Assembly (NCBI GenBank): GCA_020746875.1
Contig: JAGTJL010000027.1
Span: 124,001 to 188,000, forward strand
Direction of reading: 5' to 3'
From: Rhexocercosporidium sp. MPI-PUGE-AT-0058
Lineage: Eukaryota; Ascomycota; Leotiomycetes; Helotiales
Length of the DNA stretch: 64,000 bases
Made by a program: the position numbers and the translations under genes. The stretch's first letter is position 1; the number at the start of each line of letters is the position of its first letter. This document shows, one piece after another, positions 13,407-24,721 of the stretch. The notes under the pieces are model-generated. The model saw only the letters and a list, made by a program, of their open reading frames with translations, was not told the origin of the DNA and did not search any database.

Positions 13407-13631
13407 TACATGGCAGAGGCGGCTTCATCTTGAATTCTCCATCTGGTGCTGCAGGCGAATCCTGATCGTCAGGTCAAATCAAAGACCATGATATCGTGCC
13501 TACGACTACTCTAGCCGAACCATCGATCTGAGTTTGGTGGGGCCCCTTAGCGCGATCTCTGTAGATCGGGGGACTAGTGGGCGCTACTAGTTCCTCCTTA
13601 AAGTAGTACTAAGCCCCTGCCCTGGGAGGGC

Positions 13632-13665
13632 CTGGACTGGACTGGACTGGACTGGACTGGACTGG
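13632..13665. repeat. (CTGGA)n minisatellite
   Basis: Between six and seven perfect tandem copies of the pentanucleotide CTGGA, bordered on the left by a GC-rich segment with a small inverted repeat. Confidence 0.85.
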
Positions 13666-15397
13666 GCTGAGTAGCGTCAAATGCATGTGCTTCAAGACGG
13701 TCGCTGTCCCGGTTTTTACTTTTGTCCTTTCGTTCAGCTTCTTTCCCGTCACCTTCGTTGCCTCGATTCTGCGGGTGCTCTCCATCATCTATCTATCTAT
13801 CTCTGGTGATAATATATTTTCCTGCCCTTCTCGCCTCGTGGCATTCGTTGCACTACTTACCCCCATGTCCACGTCTATATCCACGTCCCTCATTTTGTGC
13901 GACTTTGCCTTACACCAGGTACTGCCATTTCCTTGACACCCTTTACTAACATCTCCCTCTGCTACAACACCGGACTGCCAGACCAATTCCTTGCCTACCC
14001 ACCCATCCACCCGCTACACTACAGTTATCGGAGACGGACGACTGGGAGCCCCCATCAGTCCCAAGGATCTTCGGATTATATCCATCGATGTTGTCACATT
14101 CTACGCGGCAAGACTGTCGAGATGTCCAGAGCCAAGCAGGTGTCATCTCGCATGCAACTACGCTTGACTCTATCCAGACTTCACATTCTCTGGGAACGAA
14201 TGGGAATATTAAGATCAACTTTTCCAATTCCTCAGATCCTGCAAACAACAAAAATAAAGAACCATGGCCTTGGCGTGGGGAACTCTCCCATCTCGCTCCC
14301 ATATTTCCAGCAGTCTATTCATATCTGTTGTGTGCCGCGCACATGCAGCTGCTTTCTTTCGCAACCAGACTTCAACCGGTGCTCACTCGTTCATTACAAA
14401 CCTGCTCGCTCATGCCTTGCTCATCCGGGATACACCTGGCATTGTCCAACTCAGCTCATGCAGCTGGGCTGAATTGGGCTTCTTCCATAGTATCTATTTT
14501 TCTTTTCTGCTGTACCTTGCACATTCCTTAACATAACCCTAGGACTAAGCATGAGCGTCCGTATCTGGCTTGGGTAAGTTAACCTGGACACAGGCCCCAC
14601 GTGGCTTTGACAGTCTTGTTCTCCGCGGGTCAAATTTATTCAATGTCCCATCCCATCACGTTTCTGCCCAAATGTTACCTTGGGAGAGTTTTCCTCCAAT
14701 CTGCTTGAAACCCGTGGTTGTATTTGGTGATACGCGGAGGCTCTGAGGATCCCGAAAACAATAAACAAAGTCAGTGGCTTGACGCATTCATGCCCAATTC
14801 TTGTGATTACGCCAATACCAATTCCCATGGAATGGATTTGATGGTACCGACAGAATGGTTTCAGGATGGCTCCCTCCGTCAATGTCACACAGATCTGTCA
14901 GTTGGGCTTGCCTTAAACTCTCTGTAGGAAGTTGTAACGAGAGTTCAAGCGAACGAATGTTAGCCACTGGAGAGCCACTGTTGTCATACGACATGACTTG
15001 GCGGACTGTTTCCATAAGCCTAGGAAATGCCGCTGTTCAACATTACTCAACACGATGCACGAGAAAAGTTGATCATGAAAATGTCTCACATGCGTATGGA
15101 CGGTACATACCTTCTTCCTTGTTGCGCTTTCATACGTGCATGTCGATGTCAAGAACGACTCCAAGCAATGCAATCGTGTTGATATCCGCAGTAGCATCAC
15201 GAGTAGACTGATTCTAGGACCGGAAAATACCCATATCCAAGGGTGTCCAGCCATGAACTGTATTTAAATCTCGTCTCAACGGTCATTCCCCACCCTAGTG
15301 CCTGGCCAGCGACTTGCAAAACTAGCAAAGCGGCTAGCACCAAAATTCAAGACACCGAGACTCTTTTGTAGTCGGAGAAGTGCGAGGGGCAACCACC

Positions 15398-15727
15398 ACG
15401 GAGATTCGTCTCAAAAGTCCCGGGACTACAAGGTACTTCGGCCCAGAGCTATTACAGGGCGTCCTTATTCGTTACTATGGAGCGAGGTGCTGAAAGACGC
15501 TGAACGGCGCTGAACGGCGCTATAAATTCAGGCTTGAGGCACTGTAAGCCTCTATAGTGATCGGCAAGCTGGCATATCAACTACAGCGACCGGTGGGGGC
15601 TTTAGCGAGTATTAATAGGTGCTTAAACAGGCCACTTTAGCCATTACTAACCTAGATTACAAGGCCTTTCAGCCTCTACAGGGTACTTGTCCCCTATAAT
15701 CCTATGACTTTTGAGACGAATCTCCGT
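15398..15727. mobile_element. 330-bp MITE-like element with 22-bp terminal inverted repeats
   Basis: Positions 15398-15419 and 15706-15727 are perfect inverted copies of a 22-bp sequence containing GATTCGTCTCAAAAGTC. The 286 bp between them encode nothing; short related phrases (ACAAGGTACTT near the left end, ACAGGGTACTT near the right) recur inside. If the inverted repeat is taken as 21 bp starting with C, the flanks read CA on the left and TA on the right, which might be a TA target duplication with one transition. That would suit a Tc1/mariner-type nonautonomous element, but the family assignment is inference. No transposase is present in the window. Confidence 0.65.
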
Positions 15728-16756
15728 ACTATAGATCTCTAGTCCAAAAGTCCCTTCGGCACCATCTCCGTCATCAAGGCAAGCGTTGGTGTCTGAAACT
15801 AAAAGTTATCTCATCGCAAGCTAGAGAAGCGGCGTTCCTTCTCCCCCCTTGTCTTTTTTCCTTGATTTCTCCCAGCCATAATTTTTGGTCTTGTCATGTT
15901 GGGCTACTTGGCGAGCGGGAAGTTCATTTCATGATTCATTTCGGCACGGCTGACTGTTATCCCTTGCGTCGGGTATCCGCTCATGTACTCTTTTTCATCA
16001 TTTTTCCGATACTGGCTGTCAACATTCACTAGCGAGACAGGTGAATCTATTTTTCCTCTCCTCGAAAAATCTTATTTGTCTACGGGCCTTACATTTCTTC
16101 TTCCTACTCCTGAGAAATTTGGGCCTTCTTGATCTTCATACGTGTACCACGCTGCGCAAAGTAGGCACAATCCCCAGCTGCTGCGTTCACCTACACACCT
16201 CCGAGAAGTACTATACTAATCCTTTAACGTCAAGATATTCAAAGATGGATAATTTATTTTCCCTTCTTTCTATTCTTTTTCTGCGTTCTTCCTTTCCTCC
16301 TCTTCCTCAAGATCTACATTTCCAACTCTGCCCGACCCGTGCAGACCTCGAACACCCCAATTTCCAATGCACCCATTGGTGCCCAAACAACAACACATCT
16401 AGTAACCAAACATATACTGCAAATAGTATATGCCGATAAACGAACTTCAATGTGATGACTGGGAGGAGCATGACAGGAATACCATTGCTGTGTTTCATGC
16501 TCGGGATTGGATGGGATGGGACAGTCGGAGCGTATCAGACCCGTTTCCCCAGACATTCTGATGATGTAACAGGCGCGACAACCGCTACGGGCGTTATAAT
16601 ATGGCCTGGTACTTACTAAAAGTCCACACGATGCGTGAGAGCATTCAAGCCTGGTGCCTTCCCTATGATCCACGAAGTTAGGAACGAACATTCAGCCCAG
16701 CTGTCAGTCTTCAGGGTCCATTTAGCCCCCTTTCATCGTTTCATTTCACACAACCG
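15728..16756. other. No supported gene
   Basis: About 1 kb with CT-rich stretches but no recognisable coding frame, RNA or repeat. It separates the MITE-like element from the broken protease-like gene. Confidence 0.4.
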
Positions 16757-18417
16757 TTATAATATTGTCCCCGTGCGAACATAGCTCGGCATCCGCTGAA
16801 CTTCCGCGTCTATGAAATCTTCGAAGTTCATGGCTTTGGGATACGGTGGGGTGTTCAAGATGTCGACCGCGGTGTCTTGTAACATATCTGAAATTTTCTT
16901 GTGCAGTGCTGGGGCATCGATCGGTGCCGGCGGATCCCCTGATACGGTCTGGAAGGATAGAGGTGCCTGTTCGACTTGTAGTTGTGATGATTGTCCTAGT
17001 GACACGATATCAGATTTCGTAGATTGTTCTTCTAATGCCTTCGTCAGAGCCTTGTTGTCATGGTTTGATAATATTGTTGACGTTGTTGTATCTCCAAACC
17101 GGTGCTTCTCAAAACAATCAGGACAAGCGGGCTGTGGTGGTGACTACGAGATTTCCTTTCCTTTCCATAGGGGCAACTCTGGGCGAGATGACCCAGAGTA
17201 CTTCTCTTGAATGTCGTCAAAAATGTCTGTGATCGGTGTGAAATAAGTTATCCTCGGTCCACTCTGACTCTTCTCGTAAATGTTCCGACCCCACAATTGG
17301 CCACACAGAGCATCATTCTCACTGTCTACTATTGCTGCCCCTGAATCTCCGCTAACCCCTATTCCGGATGTTGTCCAGCCGATCTCGTCATCGTAGGGGT
17401 ATGGCTCTTCGACAAACCATTCCCGGGTGAGTTTCCCTGTTCCGTTTATCTTGGGGCTGACCACTTCGGGACTCAAGCAGACACTTCCTCGTTGCAATCC
17501 ACTAGTTCTTCCAGTTGAATGCACAGGGGCACCGGAAAATACGGTGCTGATGGAATCTATTGGATCCTTCGGCCCTTCGCCAACACCAGCTGGTATCCGC
17601 AAGAAATTAACTTGATGAGAGCGGGCTGAGCAGAGGGCTCAGTCGACAACAATACTTTGGGCATCGAGGCCAGCTTCGATCCAATATGGATTGCTAGATT
17701 GTCGTGTTGTCTTGCAATTCGTGCCAGAAATGGCAGCTACCTTGCCCAAGGCAAAGTTCGGCTCGTGCCCTGGAATATCTCATGACGAGAGTGCCGGCAC
17801 ACAGATCTGTCATCCGGCGACGGATGATCAAGGACTAAGTCAATGGCACCTTCCGTGCGTTGGAGTGCTGCGTCTTCGAGAGGGTGAAAATTGACGAGCC
17901 AGAATGGACTATCGCCAATGACAACACATGGTCCAAGAGTAGAAGTACTGTTGTCACCTCCCTGGCCCAGCGATACTCCAACCGAGTCTCCCATTGTCGG
18001 CTGGTGGTAATAGTAAGGGTTTTGGGGCGTGCAGATGTCGTCGAGCTCAGCAGCTAGTTTTCTGATGGTTCCTTGTCGAAAGATAAAGCCTGTGCAATTG
18101 TGGAAGCTTGTCGGGAGAATTTCGAGGACGTGCTTTTGTATTTCTACACATCGGTCTTCTGATATGTGGTCCTCCGTTATAATGCTGATCGCCCTTTCCC
18201 TGGAGGTCCTTCCGCGACGCAAGCCAGGCCCGGACCAGAGAGGCACCAATTCAACCAGAAAAGGTAGAATCGCATGCTCCCAGACTATAACGAATTCCCG
18301 AAATTCTTCTGCAGCTTCTGGAATTCTTCCTGCTCGAAGAACTGATTCATCTGGGGTATCTAAATGTCCCGACTTCGTTAGTACCTTGAGGTTCTCTACG
18401 GCGGTAGTTGAACACAA
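16757..18417 (-). pseudogene. Broken trypsin-fold serine-protease-like gene
   Basis: The conceptual product resembles uncharacterised fungal proteins with a trypsin-like fold. The upstream part (17737-18417) carries STLGPCVVIGDSPFWLVNFHP and a HPSPDDRSVC motif. The middle part carries SGIGVSGDSGAAIVD, where the GDSG would hold the nucleophilic Ser, followed by LCGQLWGRN and ITYFTPITDIFDDI. Three lesions break it. A one-base frame change near 17774-17780 separates the first and second parts. A TGA at 17639-17641 sits where family context (VVD.ALCSA) suggests Trp. A TAG at 17144-17146 sits where Gln is plausible, after which the same frame stays open to 16757. No good ATG is seen at the 5' end, which abuts a poly-T run and a GC-rich insertion-like segment. 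An unusual intron could explain the frame change but not both stops. Confidence 0.6.
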
Positions 18418-18420
18418 CCT

Positions 18421-18610
18421 TTTTTTTTCTTAGTCCCAAGGTCGGTTAGGAAGCTCGCCGCTTCTACTCAGGCGCTAATCACCCTCGGCTCACCCTCTCG
18501 TCACCCGAGCCGCCTAAGCTGCCTGAGCTGCCTGAGCAGTCCCTAGGCAGGATCAGAAGAGCTAGAACGGGTTCCCGGGGATCAGGATAAGCTCCCTGTT
18601 ACCGAAACAA
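18421..18610. other. GC-rich segment with an oligo-T end, possibly a short retroposed insertion
   Basis: A run of nine or so T at its left edge borders a segment distinctly GC-richer than its surroundings, with repeated GCCTGAGCTGCCTGAGC-type phrases. Read on the minus strand, this is a GC-rich body ending in oligo-A directly against the truncated 5' end of the broken protease-like gene, as a SINE-type insertion would look. I see no convincing pol III A and B boxes, so the assignment is weak. Confidence 0.25.
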
Positions 18611-21085
18611 AACAAGCGAATTGAACAGCACCGATTTCATAGGACCGGTCAGCAATGACATTGCTTTCTGTTCGCACATCACGGCTGGAAGTTAGAAACG
18701 ACCACAAGGCCTGTGGGGGCTGGAGAGGCGAGACTACAGGGCAAGTGAATCATGGATGAGTCGAGCTTGAAGTTCAAAGCCCGCCAAGTCACTTCCAGGG
18801 TAAACATGGAGTGTTTGCTACTGATTCTTAACATGACTTTGGCTGGATGTAGATTTTTGCAACATGAACAGGATTGGCTGCAATTTCCGAAAGGAAAATG
18901 AATGAGACGCTGCTTGGTGTGACTTGTTCTTTAGTATTACTAGTTTTCGTTTGGAGGATTGGTAGGACGGTGTGAATCTGCACGAGAGCTTGATCTAGAC
19001 TGTGATGTCTCGGCAAAAACGGTTCTTATGGGCTTTACTTCTTGATTCTCGGTCTATTTCAAAGACTTGGTTCAAGTCCTTGCGAATTGGAACTAGAGGC
19101 AATATAGAAAGATACTTGTATAAGCCTGAAACGCTTCAAAGTTCAAGTTTTACTCATACCCATGATTCAATCCAATGACAGTTCTGCGTCTGCTTCGAAC
19201 AGATCGTTTCTTAGGGAGGATTAGCTGCCTAACATAGCAAGAAAGAATTCCCCTTCACGGCTTCTGACAGAACGTCCCCAGATACAAGATTAGGCACAGA
19301 ATCGAACCAATGATAATCTTTACATCACAATGTCAAGAACGCTTGATTCCGTCGATTCAGTGAAACTATGAGGCAGCGACATATAACGTGGGAGTTAGGC
19401 TGAGCTCACATGATACTACTTCATCATGAGAAAACACGACATGACCGGGAATGAAAGACACCCTGGTCATGATATTCCGGTCATCCGTTAAGAAATACGA
19501 AAGAACCAGCCCGCCCCTATGCAATGTCTGCACTGTAATTGGACGTGAGCACCGTCGTTGGAATGATTGAAGGAGTCTATCTTACACTTTGGAAAAAAAC
19601 GATTCATTTTCTTCCTCGAGGGCTACAGCTGGTTCACGCGGTTTTCGATCGCGATCAAGTCTCGACTCTGGGCTCTGTAAGTCGGACTTTAAGGCATGGG
19701 TACCACAAGAGCAGCGAAATGGAAACAGAATTACATAATACCTTTACTGGGACGTAGAGGGTATCATGAAGCGAGTTGATTGTGTATCGATCTATAGTTG
19801 CTGAGAAATTGTCAAGTGTTTCTTGCGTGATTTGCTTGGCGTTCACTTCCTCGAAGTCAACATGATGAAGGGGCCGGAGGTTGGTACGGATCGCGAGGCA
19901 ATTTTAGTCGAGCTCGAGGACCGGCATTGTGGATGTCGAGGTGGCTACCGTACAAGTCGCACCCAAACAATGTCTTTTTGGCTGGGGTGGTTCACTCCAA
20001 GTGTTTGGGTCTGCAGATCAGCTGGTGTCATCAGGTGCCTGACGAATGTGTGAGTGCACTAATGCTCCGTCTGATGAGTTGTACGAGTCTCTTGAAGAGT
20101 CGGCATGCAGTGTACGCGAATGCCTTATAGCTAGTGGTTCAAAGAAGAAGATACTGTATTCAACTTGGAGGTGTGGAGTTTCTCGAGGCGGATAGCCGGG
20201 TCCACGACAGGACCAGAGGCATATCGTCGTCAACTTCATCATCTTTGTTGACGAGCCAATAGATACTCCGTAGAATATAAACGGTGCAGCTGTCTTGAAG
20301 GTTCTCAGGGCGGATCCGATTAAGCGAATCGTTTGGTTGGACTTCGATTGTAGGAAGGAGATGCAGGGAGGCCCACTGCATGCAGAGCGTGCCACGAAAG
20401 CAATCTCGAGACACGTCGCAACCCAAGCAATTATCGATATGCAGCTTGCAGATTTTCATGCGTCACACACAAATACACATACATATATATACAAGAAAGT
20501 AAGCTGCGGCCACCGGTGCCGATCTGAAACCAAGCGCCAGAGAAATATCATATGAACTCCCCTCTCCTCCAGCTTTCCCCAGCTGGGCAGATCAAGATAC
20601 CGGCCCCATAACGCCGATCTCTGTCTTGCCCAGAGATCAACATCCCGGACCGAATTTTTGACCAGCCATTATATCCCTGAAAACGCCTCTACGTATCCTC
20701 CTTACTGTACTGTGATATTCGTGGTAATCGTGGTATTCGTGGTTGTGTCTGTTGGAGAACTTCCCAGCCTGCGAATGATCGAGGGAGGAAGGGAAATCAT
20801 CCTAGTTCTGTATGTGGACCTCTCCTCCCCTCCTCTGGTAGCAAAGTCAGCGCGTCGTTCGTCGCCCCGACCGCTCACGATGTTGGTGCGAACTGGAAGG
20901 AGGATGCTGTGGCTGTGGCGTGACTCTCCTCGCGAGTAACAGAGCCGATGAGAGATTCATTTCGGCAACTATGCTTGCTGCGAAAGCAGCCTCGGCTGGT
21001 GAGACGTCTCGGATTGGTAGTGCTCCAAACTGTTCATGTCTGACTTGAATTTTAATTAGCGCAAGATCTCGGTGGCCCTGGAATG
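18611..21085. other. No supported gene
   Basis: About 2.5 kb in which frames on both strands are short and match nothing I know. The minus-strand frames between 20018 and 20459 are the longest but show no family features. No tRNA, large repeat or simple repeat was seen. Confidence 0.35.
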
Positions 21086-21875
21086 CTACTCACTCATATT
21101 GTTACCTATCGACTGCTCTGGTGAATCCGAAGTGTCATCATCATTAGCATCGTGTTCTTCGTCTGTGAAGCTTTCTCCGTCATCCTCATCCTCTATGTCT
21201 TGCTTCCCACAGTCTTCGCCGAGCGCGACCTCACAGCCAGAGAGAAATTCTGACTTGACGACAATGAATCGAGTATATGCTGATACGTTTTGTTCGATAT
21301 GGTACCATTTCAGGACCACGCTTGGCTTGTCGCTATCGTGGATTCGTTCGCGCAAAAATCGCTCTGATATATAACTGATCTTTCCCTCACAATTCTTCGC
21401 ATCTCCGAGCCCGAAGTCACCAAACCGTGGCCGAAATAAGCTGATGTTGACTATCTTCTAGAAGAAGATACGGTCAGCAGGATGCACACGCTGTGTCTCG
21501 CAACATTGAGGATGGCAGGATTGTTACCTCTGAGCAGAATACAGGAGGGGCAATGCCGCCAGCTTGGGTGCGATCATCATCTACTTTGAAGCCTTCACCG
21601 CGCGTGGGTGACACTTCGCTAGGGGGAGGCGATAGAGTTTTCCCCTTCCGTTGCTCGTCTTGGAGAGTACGATACTCATCCGCGAGGCTTAGATAGCAGT
21701 TAAAGACCTCTTTGCTGTGTTCCGTGAGGACGGTTTCCTTTACACCGGCATCCTCTAGATACTCGCTTACACCCTCATAAGATATGAATCTCTCGCCCTC
21801 TTTGATTGCAATATCTAGGGCAGATCTGATCATGCTCTTCTGAGCTGTCTTCATGCGCGATCCTGGGGGAGGCAT
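21086..21875 (-). CDS. Uncharacterised 238-aa protein with acidic tail
   Basis: Two exons on the minus strand, 21528-21875 and 21086-21457, are joined across a 70-nt GT..AG intron (phase 0, acceptor CTTCTTCTAG). The start is the ATG at 21873-21875, giving MPPPGSRMKTAQKS. The first half is predicted helical (SALDIAIKEGERFISYEGVSEY), followed by a Pro/Ser-rich linker. The second exon begins KIVNISLFRPRFGDFG, reads through a WYHIEQNVSAYTRFIVVKSEF segment, and ends in a strongly acidic tail (EDEDDGESFTDEEHDANDDD). I recognise no family. The acidic tail suggests a nuclear or histone/nucleic-acid-related partner, but that is only composition. The frame is intact although neighbours are decayed. Confidence 0.6.
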
Positions 21876-22800
21876 CCAGACCAAAGCTTATTTCATCTCG
21901 AAGGCATGCGCTTAAGGGGTCCAGAAGTTCCAAGTGGCTCGATTGATATCGTCGCCGCGTATACCTTGTACAGTCATACGGCGTCGTGCAATGAGGCTGG
22001 CTCCTTGTTTTGCCCAAGGAATCGTGGTAAGAAGACGAGTCGCAAGGTCTCCAATGCTTCAGGCTGGCTCCAGTACGCGGGGTAATAGTGGCAGACCTGT
22101 ATGATAAGACAGCCCGGCGATTGTGCCGCGCGATTTAGAACGAAAATACCAATTGGTCGATAAATGAATGCGTATTTTAATAGGCGAGTTGATGAATAAA
22201 TGAATGGATGAATTAATGTACGGCAGTGACAAGGGGAGGGAAGAGTTGCGGCCGACAAAGCAACAAAGCAATGAAGGTCTCGAGGCTTCAGTATTCTGAC
22301 CGGCAGAAAAAAGCGGTGTACTCGGTCAGCGAGGTAGAACGCTTGGACCTCTCAGACTGAAACCAATCAGAATGGGAGGTACTATTACCTAACTCGGACT
22401 GTCGGAATCTCCCGACTGTTGACAAAGCACCTAAACGACCACGAGTCGTTGTAGCAGCAATCAGCCTCAGTGTTCACTTGCTCTTAATGTTACGCATCCC
22501 ACCTTCGTAGGAATCAATGCTGAGAAGCTTTTTGACTATTTGGCATCCAATCCTGATTCAATCTCCACGTACCATACCATTCAATTCAAGGTTGGCGGCC
22601 GGACCGTACCCTATGGCAGATACTCCTTGACTTTACAATTCGATACATTGAACGCCCCTCAATGAGGTTTTACTAGTACTGCATGGAAACCGAGCTTAGT
22701 TAATTGACACTTCCTTAGCCATCTGGCTACATTCTTTGTGCTCAGTCCAATGCTTCTTGCTAGGCCGGGCAGGACTCTTGCGAGCTCACTGCTCTCCCCA

Positions 22801-23712
22801 CTAACCTCGATTATGTTTCTGTTCTCCTCGTCGTCGTTTTCCTCCTTCTCGCTTCTCCTTGGCCTGCCTTTTGCTCTTCTCGATCTCGTCTGCCTGTCCG
22901 TTGGCTTTCTCTCTGGAAGCCTCCATTTGCAACTGCTCGTCTTTCTTCAAGAGCAAGTTAGCGTAGTTCCCTCGCCAAGGTGCAATAATGTCTGACTTAC
23001 TCTCGCTTTCGCTGCAACAGTCAGCAGAGCTGGCGGTAATGCTCTCCGTTCTTCGAATGCATCTGGGTATTTCTTTGCAAATCTTGCCCCAAAAGCCATC
23101 ACATCAGTCGGACCAGATTCAGGGCTGATGTAGAACGAGGTGTCCCTTCTTTTACCATCCTTTCCAACCCAACTTACCGAAGCCTTTCGGTCTGCTGTGA
23201 ATTCGCCTGACCAACTCAGCATCTCGATTGGTTGGGTCGGCTCTATAGTCAAGTTGCACTGTTGGGCTACGTTCGGGGACATGAAGTTTTCCTGGCATCC
23301 AGAGTCCACCATGACAGTCACTTCTTCAAATCGACCCGTCCTTGCATTGTGTACCCTGGCCACTTTGTACTCTATGTCCCCAGTGTCATCTTCGCAATCC
23401 TCCTCTGCTTGCTCGTAGTTTTGATCATCATTCTGATCGTGTATCGAGCGTCAGCTTGCCCTTGTTGGAGATCTCATCATTAGGAAGTCTTACAGCAGCT
23501 GCCTGGTAGTTGGATGCACTAGTCCTTCGCCTTTCTTGCTCGTCCAAGTAGTTGTTGTAGGCTTCTTGTTCTGGCGATTCAGCAACACCAGTGATTGAGT
23601 AACCCATACGAAGCCAACGCTTTCTATCCAACCTATTGCTGTCGAACTCTCGACGTTGGTCTGAAGTCAAATTCAGCATGGCCCCGTCATAAGCGCCATA
23701 ATTACTCGACAT
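22801..23712 (-). CDS. Retropepsin-like aspartyl protease domain protein
   Basis: Three exons on the minus strand: 23494-23712, 23001-23432 and 22801-22944. Introns of 61 and 56 nt both have GTAAG donors, and the first has a GCTGAC branch site. The product is 264 aa. Exon 2 contains VTVMVDSGCQENFMS (catalytic-type D-S-G, Asp about residue 116), as in retroviral-type aspartyl proteases. A conserved strand-rich region follows (LTIEPTQPIEMLSWSGEF). The last exon is almost entirely charged and helical (KDEQLQMEASREKANGQ to KRRRGEQKHNRG), a probable coiled coil or basic tail. There is no reverse transcriptase or integrase nearby in this orientation and the frame is clean, so it is better read as a host gene than a transposon scrap. 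Whether it cleaves anything is unknown; a homodimer would be needed for activity. Confidence 0.7.
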
Positions 23713-24721
23713 GTTGATTCGCGAAGAAGATAGCGGCCGACACGTTTCGAGCGTCCGTAAGTGCGAGGGGAATTGTCGAGCGACAAGTGTATAGTCGTTC
23801 CACGAGGCTAGAATGATACGTCAACGATCAAAATTTGGTACTCTCTCGGGATCAGAATTGGCATACCATGGCGGGGCGGAACCCCATACTTGTAGACCAC
23901 TACCTGATTATGAGACATGGATAGAAGATATTCTCTTATTGGTTGCTATTAGTAACTCTACTTGCCAGCCTGCTGATGCCTTCCTTACCTGCTTTCCTTT
24001 TGGGCACCGCTCGGTTTTCTAAGAGGGTGTGCCGTTAAATATACTGGTGCCACGTCGGCCTTCGTCTGTGATCAGGCTGCGTCAAGTCTGCCGCACGCTA
24101 TAAAATTCTGTCGAGATGTTGCATTCAGGAGCGTTTAGCCTCACACAGACTCTTAGTTCGCCAGCCTTGCACAGTCTTTCCTGCAGGCTGAACGTATGTT
24201 CATCTCACTTTGCTAAACCAAAGTCAAAGATTTGTGCCACTAAGAAGCGGTGTAAATGCGCTGTACGGAATCGTCTGGAACACTATAGCCTTCCGCCATG
24301 TTTCCCAACATAAAAGTATGGCTAGAAAAGCCCTTTGTCTTTCATACAGCCTTGGATTCGCCAGCCTTGTGCAGACTTTCCTTTAGGCGTGTCGGAGTCG
24401 CATCGCCTCAATTTACCAAATTGACCACAAAAACATGCGCTCATATCAAAAGTCAAAAGGCTCTACTAGGATACTTGGAAATTGACGCCAGAGCCCTCCT
24501 TAGTTGGGAATACATGTGAAAGCGGTGCATCTTGTTCTGCACAGCCGGGCGGCACGCCAGCCTTATGCAACCTTTCATGCGGGCGTAACGGCGTGTTGGG
24601 TATCACGCAGCCTCGCCTGGCTTTAATCACACCGACTAGGAAACATCCAACCTCATAATGGAAACCCGAAGCTCCTACCCCAGGAGTCCACGAACGCCAT
24701 AGCCTGGCCATCAACGCGACC
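23713..24721. other. Intergenic DNA between divergent genes, carrying a diverged tandem repeat
   Basis: Lies between the divergent retropepsin-like and DUF6594 genes and must contain both promoters. Most of its right half is the three-copy repeat described separately. No other gene is supported. Confidence 0.4.
24112..24655. repeat. Three diverged tandem copies, period about 200 bp
   Basis: The phrase CGCCAGCCTT plus about 25 related bases recurs near 24159, 24359 and 24556. The copies are spaced about 200 bp apart, with weaker similarity before and after the core (for example CATACAGCC / CACAGCC ahead of it). Translated on the plus strand, the cores read SPALHSLSCR, SPALCRLSFR and TPALCNLSCG, so the similarity is clearer at protein level than at DNA level. 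This could mean ancient coding repeats that are now noncoding. The array ends about 65 bp before the DUF6594 start codon. Confidence 0.55.

Larger units (their letters stand above)
12059..15397. other. Repeat-rich intergenic region upstream of cry
   Basis: This 3.3-kb stretch has no gene I can support. It holds short simple repeats (listed separately), CT-rich tracts around 13017-13040 and 13225-13290, and a small inverted repeat near 13569-13590. Around 14640-15260 the minus strand shows a short ankyrin-like phrase (HGWTPLDMGI) between stop codons, perhaps a trace of a dead gene. Several GATC-containing motifs near 12565-12590 lie about 500 bp upstream of the cry start and could be light-response sites, but that is only a guess. 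Confidence 0.4.
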
